Shown in pieces: positions 28,197-37,094 of a stretch of 64,000 nucleotides of DNA (its first letter is position 1; each line of letters opens with the position of its first letter). This stretch comes from Gluconacetobacter johannae (GTDB lineage Bacteria > Pseudomonadota > Alphaproteobacteria > Acetobacterales > Acetobacteraceae), in NCBI RefSeq assembly GCF_014174305.1, contig NZ_JABEQH010000019.1:1-64000 (forward strand), written 5' to 3'. The notes under the pieces were generated by a model that saw only the letters and a list, made by a program, of their open reading frames with translations, searched no databases and was not told the DNA's origin. The position numbers and the translations under genes are program-made.

Positions 28197-29099
28197 CTAC
28201 GATGAGTGTAGCGCATACTCCCCCAGCGCCGCGCGCCGCACCGCGTCCGGCGTCATGCCCGCCGCGCGCATCGCGCGCAGTGTCAGGGCGCGGTCGCGCT
28301 TGGCCAGGCGACGCCCCTCGCCGTCCAGCAGCAGGGCGTGATGGGCGTATTCGGGCTCCGGCCAGCCCATCAGGATCTGCAACAGGCGATGGATCGCCGT
28401 GGCCGGCCGCAGATCCTCGCCCCGGCTGACCAGGGTCACGCCCTGCGCCGCGTCGTCATGCGTGACGCAGAGGTGATAGGAGGCCGGGATATCCTTGCGG
28501 GCCAGCACCACATCGCCGAACAGGCCCGGCCGCCCCGTCCGCACGCCCTGGCCGCGCTCGCGCCACGTCACGCATTCCCCCCCTGCGACGTGCAGCGCCC
28601 GCGCCATATCCAGGCGCAGCACATACGGCCGGCCGTCCCGCATCCCGTCCGCCCGCTGCCGGGGCGACAGCGCGCGGCAGGTCCCGCCGTAGGCCAGCGT
28701 GCCGTCGGGCGCGCGATGCGGCGCATGCGCGGCTTCCTGCGCCTCGCGGGCGATGTCGGCGCGGGTGCAGAAACACGGATACAGCAGGCCGCGTGCCGAC
28801 AGCGCGTCCAGAACCCGGCGGTAGTCCGGCAGGTGCGCCGACTGGCGGCGGACGGGTCCGTCGGGCGTGATGCCGATCCAGGCCAGGTCCTCGACGATCG
28901 CCTCGACATAGTCGGGGCGGCAGCGCACCGGGTCGATATCCTCGATCCGCAGCAGGAACCGCCCGCCCGACTCGCGCGCCAGACGCCAGCCCGCCAGGGC
29001 CGACGCGGCATGGCCCAGATGCAGATACCCCGTCGGACTGGGGGCAAAGCGGGTGACGATTCCATCCTTTATGCCACGAAAACAGGATGATGCCGCCAT
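28197..29099 (-). CDS. gluQ: Glutamyl-Q tRNA(Asp) synthetase
   Basis: This 300-residue paralogue of the glutamyl-tRNA synthetase catalytic core attaches glutamate to queuosine in tRNA(Asp). The HIGH-like motif is GYLHLGHA after TRFAPSPT, and the KMSKS-like loop is LAKRDRALTL. Zinc-ligand residues lie in LYPCFCTRADI and YGGTCRA. The anticodon-binding domain of true GluRS is absent, which defines the family. The ATG at 29099 is preferred to upstream in-frame codons because AAAGG precedes it and homology starts soon after. Confidence 0.94.
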   Translation of the reverse strand: MAASSCFRGIKDGIVTRFAPSPTGYLHLGHAASALAGWRLARESGGRFLLRIEDIDPVRCRPDYVEAIVEDLAWIGITPDGPVRRQSAHLPDYRRVLDALSARGLLYPCFCTRADIAREAQEAAHAPHRAPDGTLAYGGTCRALSPRQRADGMRDGRPYVLRLDMARALHVAGGECVTWRERGQGVRTGRPGLFGDVVLARKDIPASYHLCVTHDDAAQGVTLVSRGEDLRPATAIHRLLQILMGWPEPEYAHHALLLDGEGRRLAKRDRALTLRAMRAAGMTPDAVRRAALGEYALHSS

Positions 29100-29246
29100 T
29101 GCCCGACCTTTCTTGGCTCTGCCCGCCGCATGAAGGGCGACCATGCGACGGTCACGCCCTTGCGAGAACGGGGAATGTTTGCGATATAGACGGCAGGTTC
29201 TCAACGGCGCATATCATTGGGCGTTCGGTTCTGAGTACAACGCCAA

Positions 29247-29843
29247 ATGATGGTGTGGCGGCATCGCGAAAGGATGCGCCCCTTGCTTGCTGGCAGTCCG
29301 CACTATCCGGCCTTGGTCCTTAATGCCGATTTCAGGCCATTATCCTATTTTCCGCTATCGCTCTGGTCCTGGCAGGACGCGATCAAGGCGGTCTTCCTCG
29401 ACCGCGTCTCGGTCCTGAGCGAGTATGACGAGGAAGTCCGCTCGCCCAGCAGGTCGCTTCGCCTGCCCAGCGTCATCGCCCTGAAGGACTACATCCCCAC
29501 CGCCCGAAGGCCGGCCTTCACCCGCTTCAACGTCTTCCTGCGCGACAATTTTTCCTGCCAGTACTGCCACGACCGGCTTCCCACCCACGACCTGACCTTC
29601 GATCACGTCATCCCGCGCTGCAAGGGCGGCCGCACCACCTGGGAAAATGTCGTCACCGCCTGCAGCCCGTGCAACCTCATCAAGGGGTCGCGCATGCCGC
29701 ACGAGTTGCACATGTATCCCCGCCGCCCCCCGTCCCAGCCCTCGACATGGGAATTGCAGGAAAACGGCCGGTCGTTCCCCCCCAACTACCTGCATGAAAG
29801 CTGGCGGGACTATCTCTACTGGGACAGCGAACTGGATACCTGA
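29247..29843 (+). CDS. HNH endonuclease family protein
   Basis: The 198-residue protein carries an HNH nuclease domain in its C-terminal half: CQYCHDRLPTHDLTFDHVIPRCKGGRTTWENVV, followed by CSPCNLIKGSR, giving two CxxC zinc pairs and the catalytic DHV. The N-terminal half (LVLNADFRPLSYFPLSLWSWQDAIKAVFLDRV) is a conserved extension seen in a widespread alphaproteobacterial HNH protein of unknown role. ATG at 29247 is taken as start, but ATG at 29274 is also possible; neither has a good ribosome binding site. It converges with a small lipoprotein gene 9 bases away. Confidence 0.9.
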   Translation: MMVWRHRERMRPLLAGSPHYPALVLNADFRPLSYFPLSLWSWQDAIKAVFLDRVSVLSEYDEEVRSPSRSLRLPSVIALKDYIPTARRPAFTRFNVFLRDNFSCQYCHDRLPTHDLTFDHVIPRCKGGRTTWENVVTACSPCNLIKGSRMPHELHMYPRRPPSQPSTWELQENGRSFPPNYLHESWRDYLYWDSELDT

Positions 29844-29852
29844 AGGCCCGTC

Positions 29853-30149
29853 CTACTGCCGGTAGCTGTAGCCGTACTGGTCGGCCAGCTTCTGCAGATC
29901 CGGCGCGCCGCGCAGATTCAACGGGATCGGCTGCGGGTTCTTCGATCCGATGACCACCCCGTGATCGGTCATCCTCTGGCAGGTGTTCGCCGCCAGCGGG
30001 AAACTCAGCTTCAGGTCGGCGCCCATCTGGGCGCGCAGGCACGAGACGTCGCTATCCCACGGACGCCGCCCCATTTCCGACGAACACCCCGTCAACAGGA
30101 CCGCGCCGCACGCGATCATACCCAGGCCCGCCCAGTTCTTCCGCTTCAT
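29853..30149 (-). CDS. Small lipoprotein of unknown function
   Basis: The 98-residue protein has a clear lipoprotein leader (MKRKNWAGLGMIACGAVLLTGC, lipobox LTGC). The mature part contains two cysteines (VSCLRAQMG and NTCQRMTDHG) that could form a disulfide. I do not recognise a family. It ends with the aromatic stretch QYGYSYRQ. It stands between the HNH gene and the copper exporter gene, in opposite orientation to both. Confidence 0.7.
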   Translation of the reverse strand: MKRKNWAGLGMIACGAVLLTGCSSEMGRRPWDSDVSCLRAQMGADLKLSFPLAANTCQRMTDHGVVIGSKNPQPIPLNLRGAPDLQKLADQYGYSYRQ

Positions 30150-30415
30150 CTCGACCGCCGTCAGGGTCCCCGCCAGGCGAGGCCACCCACCACATCACCG
30201 AATCCGGGTGGCGCCCTGTCGCCGAGGTGCCGCCCGCTCTATCGGCGCAACCTGCCATGGATCGCCCCCAGACGATAGACCACCGCCCCCGGCTGCCTGT
30301 CCCGCCCGGTGCATGACAGGGGTACACGCGCGCCGGGGCCACCCCCGACAGGGCGGTTGACGGCGCCCCGCCCCGGTCGCACGTTTCCAACGGTTTCATA
30401 GCCGGAGGGCGCGTC
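30150..30415. other. Intergenic region upstream of copA
   Basis: The 266 bases between the small lipoprotein gene and copA are GC-rich. I see no CueR-type dyad, no CsoR-type box and no small gene here that I can support, although copper-responsive control of copA would be expected. CATAGCCGGAGGGCG just before the copA ATG gives it a ribosome binding site. Confidence 0.35.
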
Positions 30416-32827
30416 ATGGACAGCAGCATCGGGCGGGCGGTCACCCTGCCGGTCGAAGGCATGACCTGCGCCGCCTGCGCCACCCGGATCGAGAAGGTGC
30501 TGAACCGCCTGCCCGGCGTCACGCCCCAGGTCAATTTCGCGACCGGAACCGCGACGGTGGGCCTGGCGGACGACCCGACGTCGCTGGACAACGTGATCGG
30601 CGCGATCCGCAAGGCCGGATATGACGTCCCCGCCCGCCATGTCGGCCTGACGGTCGAGGGCATGACCTGCGTCGCCTGCGCCACCCGGATCGAGAAGGTG
30701 CTGAACCGCCTGCCGGGGGTGGACGCCCATGTGAATTTCGCCAGCGGCCGGGCCGAGATCGACTACATTCCCGGCCTGGCCGACCCCGCCACCCTGATCG
30801 GCCAGGTCGAAAAGGCGGGATACGGCGCCAGCCTGCCCCGCGACGAAACACCGGACGACCAGGCCGCGCGCCATGCCGCGACAGGGCGGCGGCAGATCCG
30901 CCTGTTCGTCCTGTCCGCCATCCTGACCGCGCCCCTGCTGGCCGGGATGGCGGCCATGCTGGCGGGCGTGCACGACCCGCTGCCGCTGTGGCTGCAATGG
31001 GCGCTGGCGACGGTGGTGCAGTTCGTCTGCGGCCGGTCGTTCTATCGCCATGCCTGGAATGCGCTGCGCGGCGGCGGGGCGAACATGGACGTGCTGGTCG
31101 TCATGGGCACCAGCGTCGCCTGGCTGGCCAGCACGGCGACCCTGGTGCTGGCGTTGCCGGGGCCGGTCTATTTCGAATCCGGCGCCACGGTCATCACGCT
31201 GGTGCTGCTGGGCCGGGTGCTGGAATCCCGTGCCCGCGAGCGCACCCGCGCGGGCGTCGAGGGCCTGATGCGCCTGCAACCCCAGATCGCGCATGTCGAG
31301 GTCGATGGCACGGTGGAGGACCGTCCGGTGGCCTCCCTGCGCGTGGGCGACCTGTTCGTCGTCCGGCCGGGCGAGAGCATCCCGGTGGACGGCGCCATCG
31401 TCGACGGCAGGTCGGACATCGACGAATCCATGCTGACCGGCGAGGGCATCCCCGTGGGCAAGCAGGCGGGCGATGCGGTCTTCGGCGCCACCATCAATCG
31501 CGACGGTGTCCTGCATGTCCGCGCCCGGCGCGTCGGCGCCGACACGACCCTGTCGCGGATCGTCCGCATGGTGCAGCAGGCGCAGGGAACCAAGGACCCG
31601 GTGCAGCATCTGGTGGACCGGGTCTCCGCCATCTTCGTGCCCGCCGTGCTGGCGATCGCGCTGCTGACCTTCGTTGCCGGCTGGGTGGCGACCGGCCATC
31701 CGGCCGGGGCACTGACCGGCACGATCGCGGTGCTGGTGATCGCCTGCCCGTGCGCGCTGGGCCTGGCGACGCCGACGGCGATCATGGTGGGCACGGGCCT
31801 GGGCGCGCGGGCGGGCCTGCTGTTCCGCACGGCCGAGGCCCTGGAACGCGCCCACACCGTCACCACCCTGATTATGGACAAGACCGGCACCCTGACCGAA
31901 GGCCGGCCCGGCGTGACCGACATCGTCCCCGGCGAGGGCATATCCGCCGACCGGCTGTTGTCGGCCGCCTGCGGCCTGGAACGGGATTCCGAGCATCCGC
32001 TGGCCCGCGCCATCGTCGCTTATGCCACGGAGGCAGGCATAGCGGGCGATGCGGTCCGCGACGTGCGAGCCGTACCGGGGCGCGGCGTGCAGGGGGTGCG
32101 GACCGATGGCGCGAGTGACGTGCTGCGCCTGGGCTCGCCGCGCTTCCTGGCCGAGGGCGGCTGCATCGGCGACCCGATGACCGTCGAGCGGCTGGAACAG
32201 CAGGGCAAGACGGTGATCGGGGTGGCGGAGGGCGCAACCGTCCTGGGCTATATCGCCCTGGCCGACCGCATCCGCCCGGATGCCGCCGCCAGTGTGGCGT
32301 CCCTGCGGGGCCGGGGGCTGCACCTGGTGATGCTGACCGGCGACAATGCCCGCACGGCGTCGGCGGTGGCCGCCACGCTGGGGCTGGACGACACCATCGC
32401 CGGCGTCCTGCCCGAGGACAAGGCGCACGAGGTCGAAAAACGGCGCGGCCCCGGCCGGATCGTCGGCATGGTCGGCGACGGCATCAACGACGCCCCGGCC
32501 CTGGCCGCCGCCGATGTCGGCATCGCGATGGGCAGCGGATCGGATATCGCGCTGGACACCGCCGAAATCGTGCTGATGCGGAGCGAACTGGCCAGCCTGA
32601 TCGACGCGATGGATCTGTCGCGCGCCACCCTGGCCAAGGTGCGCCAGAACCTGTTCTTCGCCTTCGTCTATAACGTGCTGGGCATTCCGCTGGCGGCCCT
32701 GGGCCTGCTGAACCCCGCCATCGCCGGGGCGGCGATGGCCTTGAGTTCGGTGTCGGTCGTATCCAACTCGCTGCTGCTCAACCGATGGAAGCCGGCCTTG
32801 CGAAAGGCCCCGCCCGCGCATAGCTGA
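30416..32827 (+). CDS. copA: Copper-exporting P1B-type ATPase CopA with two heavy-metal-binding domains
   Basis: The 803-residue inner-membrane pump exports Cu(I). Two N-terminal HMA domains carry GMTCAAC (Cys18, Cys21) and GMTCVAC (Cys85, Cys88). The transmembrane metal site CPC is Cys444-Pro-Cys446, the actuator has TGEGIPVGK, the phosphorylation site is DKTGTLTEG (Asp488), the nucleotide domain has SEHPLAR, and the hinge is [10 protein letters not shown]. The C-terminal [19 protein letters not shown] and [17 protein letters not shown] are typical. A CopZ-like chaperone gene follows 42 bases later, so the two form a copper-resistance unit. The two HMA domains are nearly identical at the DNA level over their cores. 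Confidence 0.96.
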   Translation: MDSSIGRAVTLPVEGMTCAACATRIEKVLNRLPGVTPQVNFATGTATVGLADDPTSLDNVIGAIRKAGYDVPARHVGLTVEGMTCVACATRIEKVLNRLPGVDAHVNFASGRAEIDYIPGLADPATLIGQVEKAGYGASLPRDETPDDQAARHAATGRRQIRLFVLSAILTAPLLAGMAAMLAGVHDPLPLWLQWALATVVQFVCGRSFYRHAWNALRGGGANMDVLVVMGTSVAWLASTATLVLALPGPVYFESGATVITLVLLGRVLESRARERTRAGVEGLMRLQPQIAHVEVDGTVEDRPVASLRVGDLFVVRPGESIPVDGAIVDGRSDIDESMLTGEGIPVGKQAGDAVFGATINRDGVLHVRARRVGADTTLSRIVRMVQQAQGTKDPVQHLVDRVSAIFVPAVLAIALLTFVAGWVATGHPAGALTGTIAVLVIACPCALGLATPTAIMVGTGLGARAGLLFRTAEALERAHTVTTLIMDKTGTLTEGRPGVTDIVPGEGISADRLLSAACGLERDSEHPLARAIVAYATEAGIAGDAVRDVRAVPGRGVQGVRTDGASDVLRLGSPRFLAEGGCIGDPMTVERLEQQGKTVIGVAEGATVLGYIALADRIRPDAAASVASLRGRGLHLVMLTGDNARTASAVAATLGLDDTIAGVLPEDKAHEVEKRRGPGRIVGMVGDGINDAPALAAADVGIAMGSGSDIALDTAEIVLMRSELASLIDAMDLSRATLAKVRQNLFFAFVYNVLGIPLAALGLLNPAIAGAAMALSSVSVVSNSLLLNRWKPALRKAPPAHS
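30452..30714 (+). repeat. Direct repeat of the HMA metal-binding core inside copA
   Basis: Bases 30452-30513 and 30653-30714 are 62-base direct repeats that differ at only two positions by my reading, at a spacing of exactly 201 bases (67 codons). They encode the metal-binding loop and first helix of HMA domains 1 and 2. The rest of the domains has diverged, so either the duplication is partial and recent or gene conversion keeps the cores alike. Confidence 0.9.
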
Positions 32828-32869
32828 AAGAACGGACGGCCGTCCGAACCGACTGGAACAGGAAAAACG

Positions 32870-33082
32870 ATGATGGAAACGGCAACGCTGAAGATCGAAG
32901 GCATGACCTGCAACGGCTGCGTCAGTGCGGTGAAGAAGGCGCTGGAACGCACCGACGGCGTCTCATCGGCCGATGTCGCGCTGGACACGGGCAATGCCCG
33001 CGTCACCTACGATGCCGCCCGCACCTCCCCGGCCCGCCTGCGCGCGGCGGTCGAGGACGCGGGCTACGACGTCGCCGCCTGA
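32870..33082 (+). CDS. copZ: CopZ-like copper chaperone (single HMA domain)
   Basis: The 70-residue protein is a single heavy-metal-associated domain with the binding loop GMTCNGCV (the two cysteines about three residues apart). The sequence runs from TLKIEGMTCNGC through VSSADVALDTGNARVTYD to VEDAGYDVAA, the full ferredoxin-like fold length. It probably carries Cu(I) in the cytoplasm to the CopA pump encoded just upstream. ACAGGAAAAACG before the ATG is a suitable ribosome binding site. The second codon is also ATG. Confidence 0.9.
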   Translation: MMETATLKIEGMTCNGCVSAVKKALERTDGVSSADVALDTGNARVTYDAARTSPARLRAAVEDAGYDVAA

Positions 33083-33127
33083 ACATGGCCACCCGGGCCG
33101 ATGCCCCGGGGGCCGCCACGCGGCGCT

Positions 33128-33481
33128 TCAGCCGAACAGCGCCGCATAGATCTCGGGTTTGAAGCCCACGGTCAGCGCGCCGTCCACATCCAGCACCGGC
33201 CGCTTGACCATCGACGGCTGGGCCAGCATCAGCGTCACGGCCCGCCCCTCGTCCAGATCGGTCTTGTCCGCATCGGGCAATTTGCGAAATGTCGTGCCGG
33301 CGCGATTCAACAGCGTGGGCCACCCGACCTGGCGCACCCAGCCCTCCAGCACATCCCGGGCGATGCCCTGGGTCTTGTAGTCGTGAAAAGCGTAGACCAC
33401 ACCATGCGCGTCCAGCCATGCGCGGGCCTTCTTCATGGTATCGCACGCCTTGATGCCATGGATCGTAACCAAACGCGGCAT
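33128..33481 (-). CDS. ArsC/Spx-family thioredoxin-like reductase (YffB-like)
   Basis: The 117-residue protein has the ArsC-like fold: VTIHGIKACDTMKKARAWLDAHGVVYAFHDYK, then a middle helical region with LLNRAGTTFRKL and the C-terminal SMVKRPVLDVDG, where the arginine and proline are conserved. Only one cysteine (in KACDTMK) is present at the active site, as in YffB-type members and unlike CxxC Spx. True arsenate reduction is uncertain; glutathione-dependent reduction has been suggested for the branch. It is convergent with copZ. Confidence 0.85.
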   Translation of the reverse strand: MPRLVTIHGIKACDTMKKARAWLDAHGVVYAFHDYKTQGIARDVLEGWVRQVGWPTLLNRAGTTFRKLPDADKTDLDEGRAVTLMLAQPSMVKRPVLDVDGALTVGFKPEIYAALFG

Positions 33482-33567
33482 AGGCTCGCCTGCTCCTGCT
33501 TCATGATCGACGCGACACCACGCCGTGCGCCGATCCGAACGACAGGATGCTGCCAGACGATTTTCAA

Positions 33568-33589
33568 ATCAAGGCGATGCTACCTTGAT
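33568..33589. promoter_or_regulatory. Dyad ATCAAGG-N8-CCTTGAT, possible operator
   Basis: ATCAAGG (33568-33574) and CCTTGAT (33583-33589) form a perfect 7-bp inverted repeat with an 8-base spacer in the AT-rich region upstream of the HAD phosphatase gene. A related palindrome lies 20 bases downstream (33609-33621). The centre-to-centre spacing is about 36 bases. Confidence 0.4.
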
Positions 33590-33608
33590 AGCGAAAAATC
33601 AAACATAA

Positions 33609-33621
33609 TTCAAGCCTTGAA
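33609..33621. promoter_or_regulatory. Palindrome TTCAAG-C-CTTGAA, possible second operator
   Basis: This is a perfect 13-base palindrome sharing the CAAG/CTTG half-site core with the dyad at 33568-33589. It lies 86 bases before the TTG start of the HAD gene. Two related dyads in one promoter suggest a dimeric regulator binding twice. Confidence 0.4.
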
Positions 33622-33706
33622 ATGAGGCGATCAACAAAATATCTTTTGATGAACAAAATATATTATGAACTCCTTCTCATTATTTATTCCATTACGGGAG
33701 AATATA

Positions 33707-34432
33707 TTGACTTATCCGACACTTGCATCCTCCGAGCCCCCCCAAATCCCGTGCTCTGACGGAAAAATTAGTCTTGTTATATTTGACTGCGACGGCGTCC
33801 TTATTGATGGCGAACGCCAGTCGACGGACCTCATGGCGCAGGAAGCCCGGAAATACGGCTGGGATCTGACGGATGACCAGGCCCACCGGATTTTCACCGG
33901 CGGTGAACTGGCAAAGATCGGCGAACTGATCGGCCAGAAGACCGGGCAGGATATTCCCGCCGACTGGGACATGATGATGCAGAACCGCATTGTCGAGATG
34001 ATGAAAACCGACGCCGAAACCGTCGACGGGGCCGAAGCCATGCTGGAGTCCGTCATTCAGCTCGGCCTGCCCATCCGCGTCGGCTCCAACTCGTCGGGCG
34101 CTGAAATGGACGCCAAGTTCCAGAACACGGGCCTGGACGAGGTTCTGGAGAAGGAACGCATCCATTCCGGACGCGACCTCGACATGCCCAAGCCGCGCCC
34201 CGATATCTATCTCCACGCCGCGCAGGCCGAGGGCGTGGCCCCGGCGGAATGCATCGTCCTGGAAGATTCCGATGCCGGTGTCGAAGCCGCCCGCCGGGCG
34301 GGAATGGCCTGCGTCCTGCTGCGCGCGCCCGACAAGCCGGCGCCGGAATGGCCGGGCCTGTTCCGCATCGCGCATCTGTCCGAGTTTCCGCCGCTGCTGG
34401 AAACGCTGATGGATCAGCAGCAGGCAGCCTGA
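33707..34432 (+). CDS. HAD-superfamily phosphatase/phosphoglucomutase-like (subfamily IA)
   Basis: The 241-residue protein has HAD motif I VIFDCDGVLIDGE, motif II VGSNSSG, a conserved lysine region KPRPDIYLHAA and motif III VLEDSDAGVEAARRAGM, as in beta-phosphoglucomutase-like and sugar-phosphate phosphatases. The TTG at 33707 is preferred: GGGAG lies 6 bases before it, whereas the in-frame ATG at 33665 has no ribosome binding site. The substrate is unknown. It precedes the xylitol dehydrogenase gene, so a sugar or polyol phosphate is plausible. The 5' part of the gene is AT-rich. Confidence 0.85.
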   Translation: MTYPTLASSEPPQIPCSDGKISLVIFDCDGVLIDGERQSTDLMAQEARKYGWDLTDDQAHRIFTGGELAKIGELIGQKTGQDIPADWDMMMQNRIVEMMKTDAETVDGAEAMLESVIQLGLPIRVGSNSSGAEMDAKFQNTGLDEVLEKERIHSGRDLDMPKPRPDIYLHAAQAEGVAPAECIVLEDSDAGVEAARRAGMACVLLRAPDKPAPEWPGLFRIAHLSEFPPLLETLMDQQQAA

Positions 34433-34593
34433 CCCCCGGCCCGCGCCAGTGCCGCGTACGGCAAGGTCATCCGGCGCAACCATCCGCCGGCAGGGCCTTG
34501 CCTCCGTCCGGTTGGGGGCTGATTACGATTAATTGTGCCCCCTGCCCCGCGCGCCCCAGGATCCGCGATGGACGTGCCGCCGATGGTCTCGGC

Positions 34594-34599
34594 TACACT
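34594..34599 (+). promoter_or_regulatory. Possible -10 element (TACACT) of the xylitol dehydrogenase gene
   Basis: TACACT lies 37 bases before the ATG at 34637, and a strong ribosome binding site (GGAGGGACGG) stands between them, giving an ordinary leader. No convincing -35 box is visible. This is a pattern call only. Confidence 0.3.
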
Positions 34600-34636
34600 G
34601 TCCAGGGAAACGTGGACCACCACGCAGGAGGGACGG

Positions 34637-35440
34637 ATGACGCAGAATGAAGGCAGGTTCCACGGCAGAACCGCTCTGGTCACGGGGGCCGGAGGCAATA
34701 TCGGCCTGGCGACGGCCCTGCGCCTGGCCAGCGAAGGGGCCGCGATTGCTCTGGTCGATATAGACCCCGGCAAACTCTCGCAGGCGAAGGAGGCATTCGC
34801 CGCGCATGGCACCCGGGTGGAAGCCTACACCTGCAATGTCGCGGACCGGGTCGCGGTATCCGCCGTCGTGGACCAGGTCATCGGCGATTTCGGCGCGGTG
34901 GATCTGCTGTTCAACAATGCGGGCTTTCAGGGCGCCTTCAGGCCGATCCACGAATATCCCGAGGATGACTTCGAGAAAGTCATGAAGATCAATGTCTTCG
35001 GGGCGTTCTATATCCTCAAGGCCGTCTCGAAGCATATGGTCGAGCGCCGGTTCGGCCGTATCGTCAACACGGCCAGCATGGCAGGTGTCCAGGGGCCGCC
35101 GAACATGCTCGCCTATGGCGCCTCCAAATTCAGCATCGTCGGCCTCACCCAGATCGCCTCCAAGGATCTGGCGCCCTACAATATTCGGGTCAATGCGATC
35201 AGCCCCGCCTTTATGGGTCCCGGCTATATGTGGGACCGCCAGGTCGAACTCCAGGCCGAAGCCGGGACGCAGTACTTTTCTTCGGACCCCACGGAAGTGG
35301 CGAAGCAGATGATCGCCAGCGTGCCGATGCGACGCTACGGCGATATTTCCGAAATACCCGGTGTCGTCTCATTTCTCATGAGTGACGATTCCAGTTACAT
35401 GACCGGCGTCAATCTGCCGATTTCCGGCGGCATTCTCTAA
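34637..35440 (+). CDS. xdh: NAD-dependent xylitol dehydrogenase-like short-chain dehydrogenase
   Basis: The 267-residue SDR has the cofactor motif TGAGGNIGLA, an acidic residue after beta-2 (LVDIDPG) that favours NAD over NADP, the NNAG motif and the catalytic Tyr160 and Lys164 in YGASK. From memory it closely matches Gluconobacter xylitol dehydrogenase throughout: NNAGFQGAFRPIHEYPEDDF, NTASMAGVQGPPNMLAYG and the ending MTGVNLPISGG. That enzyme interconverts xylitol and D-xylulose. AGGAGGGACGG before the ATG at 34637 is one of the strongest ribosome binding sites in the window. An MFS transporter gene follows after about 170 bases. Confidence 0.85.
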   Translation: MTQNEGRFHGRTALVTGAGGNIGLATALRLASEGAAIALVDIDPGKLSQAKEAFAAHGTRVEAYTCNVADRVAVSAVVDQVIGDFGAVDLLFNNAGFQGAFRPIHEYPEDDFEKVMKINVFGAFYILKAVSKHMVERRFGRIVNTASMAGVQGPPNMLAYGASKFSIVGLTQIASKDLAPYNIRVNAISPAFMGPGYMWDRQVELQAEAGTQYFSSDPTEVAKQMIASVPMRRYGDISEIPGVVSFLMSDDSSYMTGVNLPISGGIL

Positions 35441-35611
35441 AACCGGGACAACCGACGCCGGGGCGCATCGACGTCGGCGTGCCCCGCCGGACCTCTTGCG
35501 ATCCGCCCTGTGCAACGGTGCGGGCAGGCGCCATGCTGGACATCCGCCCCCCCTTCCCCGAAAGCGGGGAAGACCGGGCTGGCCCCAGGATCGCCGCAAG
35601 AGGATACAGCC

Positions 35612-36841
35612 ATGATCGAACCCAGATGGCGCCAGATGATCGCCGGGCTGGCCTGCATGGCGGCCATATCCTCCCCGCAATATGTCTGGACCCTGTTCAC
35701 GCCGGCTCTGAGGGCGGATTTCGGCGTCGGCGCCGCCGCCCTTCAAGTCGCCTTTTCGCTGCTGATTATCCTGCAGACGCTGTTTTCCCCCATACAGGGG
35801 TGGATCGCGCGGCATGTTCCGCCCCGTAACCTGATTATGGCCGGGATCGTGCTGACCGGACTGAGCTGGGTCGCCGCGGCGCAGGCGCACAGCCTGGCCA
35901 TGCTCTATCTGACATATGGCGTAGTGGGCGGGATCGGCACCGGCACGGTCTATGTCGGCGTCGTATCGCTGCTGATGCAGTGGTTTCCCGAACGTCGCGG
36001 CATGGCCGCCGGCGCGGCGGCGGCCGGATACGGCATGGGCGCGATGCTGACCACCTTTCCGATCTCGCACATGCTGGCGGGGTCGGGGTGGCGGGGCACG
36101 ATGACCGCATTCGGCGCGCTGATCGCCGTCGTCGGCATCCTGGCCGCCTGGTTCCTGCGCGCACCGGATGCCCGTCCTGACACTGCCGGGGATGCCGGTG
36201 GCTACTCCACGGCGGTTGTCGTGAAAACGCCTGTGTTCTGGGTCATGTTTTTCATGATGGCGACGATGGCGACCTCGGGCCTGATGGTCACCTCGCAACT
36301 CGCGCAGATCGCCGGCGATTTCAAGGTCGCCCATCTGACCGTCGCCGGCCTGGCGGCGCTGCCGCTGGCCATGACGCTGGACCGGATCGCCAACGGCGTG
36401 ACACGGCCCCTGTTCGGCTGGATATCCGACCTGGTGGGGCGCGAACGGACAATGGCCCTTGCCTTCACGCTGGAAGCCGTGGCGCTGGGTTGCTGGCTGG
36501 CCCTGGCGCACCACCCTGTGGCCTTCGTGCTGCTGTCCGGCGTCGTATTCCTGGGCTGGGGCGAGATCTTTTCCCTGTTTCCGGCAACGCTGACCGATAT
36601 TTTCGGCCCACGGGACGCCTCGCGCAATTACGGGGTTCTGTATATCGCGCAGGGCGTCGGCGCGGTGTTCGGCGGTCCGCTGGCCGCCTGGCTGCATCAG
36701 GCCAGCGGCGCCTGGTTCCCGGTCTTCGCCTGCGCCATTGGCGGGGACCTGCTGACCGCGCTGCTGGCGATTGCCGTACTGCGCCCCATGCGCTGCCGTT
36801 TCGCACGGCGACGGGACGGGCAGGCCCCGGGAACCCCGTAG
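35612..36841 (+). CDS. MFS transporter, oxalate/formate antiporter-like (OFA) family
   Basis: The 409-residue transporter has about 12 helices. The N-terminal PQYVWTLFTPALRADFG, the GVVGGIGTGTVYVGVVSLLMQWFPERRGMAAGAAAAGYGMGA segment and the second-half GWISDLVGRERTM with FGPRDASRNYGVLYIAQGVGAVFGGPLAAWL match OxlT-like proteins. The ATG at 35612 has AAGAGG about 9 bases upstream. The substrate could be oxalate, formate or another small acid; its place beside xylitol dehydrogenase does not settle this. Confidence 0.87.
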   Translation: MIEPRWRQMIAGLACMAAISSPQYVWTLFTPALRADFGVGAAALQVAFSLLIILQTLFSPIQGWIARHVPPRNLIMAGIVLTGLSWVAAAQAHSLAMLYLTYGVVGGIGTGTVYVGVVSLLMQWFPERRGMAAGAAAAGYGMGAMLTTFPISHMLAGSGWRGTMTAFGALIAVVGILAAWFLRAPDARPDTAGDAGGYSTAVVVKTPVFWVMFFMMATMATSGLMVTSQLAQIAGDFKVAHLTVAGLAALPLAMTLDRIANGVTRPLFGWISDLVGRERTMALAFTLEAVALGCWLALAHHPVAFVLLSGVVFLGWGEIFSLFPATLTDIFGPRDASRNYGVLYIAQGVGAVFGGPLAAWLHQASGAWFPVFACAIGGDLLTALLAIAVLRPMRCRFARRRDGQAPGTP

Positions 36842-37094
36842 CCAACGACGGCGAACCACCGAGGCGGCAGGAACATCATTCTCCCTTTCTGAGGGGGGGA
36901 TGGCATCAGGACGGCAAACAGCCTGACGCAGTCGAACACTGTTCAAATCAATACAGCACCGGAATAGTCCCCTTTCAAAATGAAACAGCGGAACATTCCC
37001 GAAGAATAATATCCCGCCGGATATGGACATATGGTTAAAATCGTCTATATCCGGTCGTATATCGACAAACGACAGCAACCGGGAGGTGCATGGT
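36842..37094. other. AT-rich leader region of the TonB-dependent receptor gene
   Basis: About 250 bases between the MFS gene and the receptor gene become AT-rich after 36930. The region includes an inverted repeat CCGGATAT/ATATCCGG (37017-37024 and 37047-37054, 22-base spacer) and a GGGAGG ribosome binding site at 37081. I see no clear Fur-type box. No small gene is supported. Confidence 0.4.

Noticed and set aside
30239-32821. 860-codon frame antisense to copA
   Set aside because: copA on the other strand is unmistakable; the antisense frame has shadow composition and no motif.
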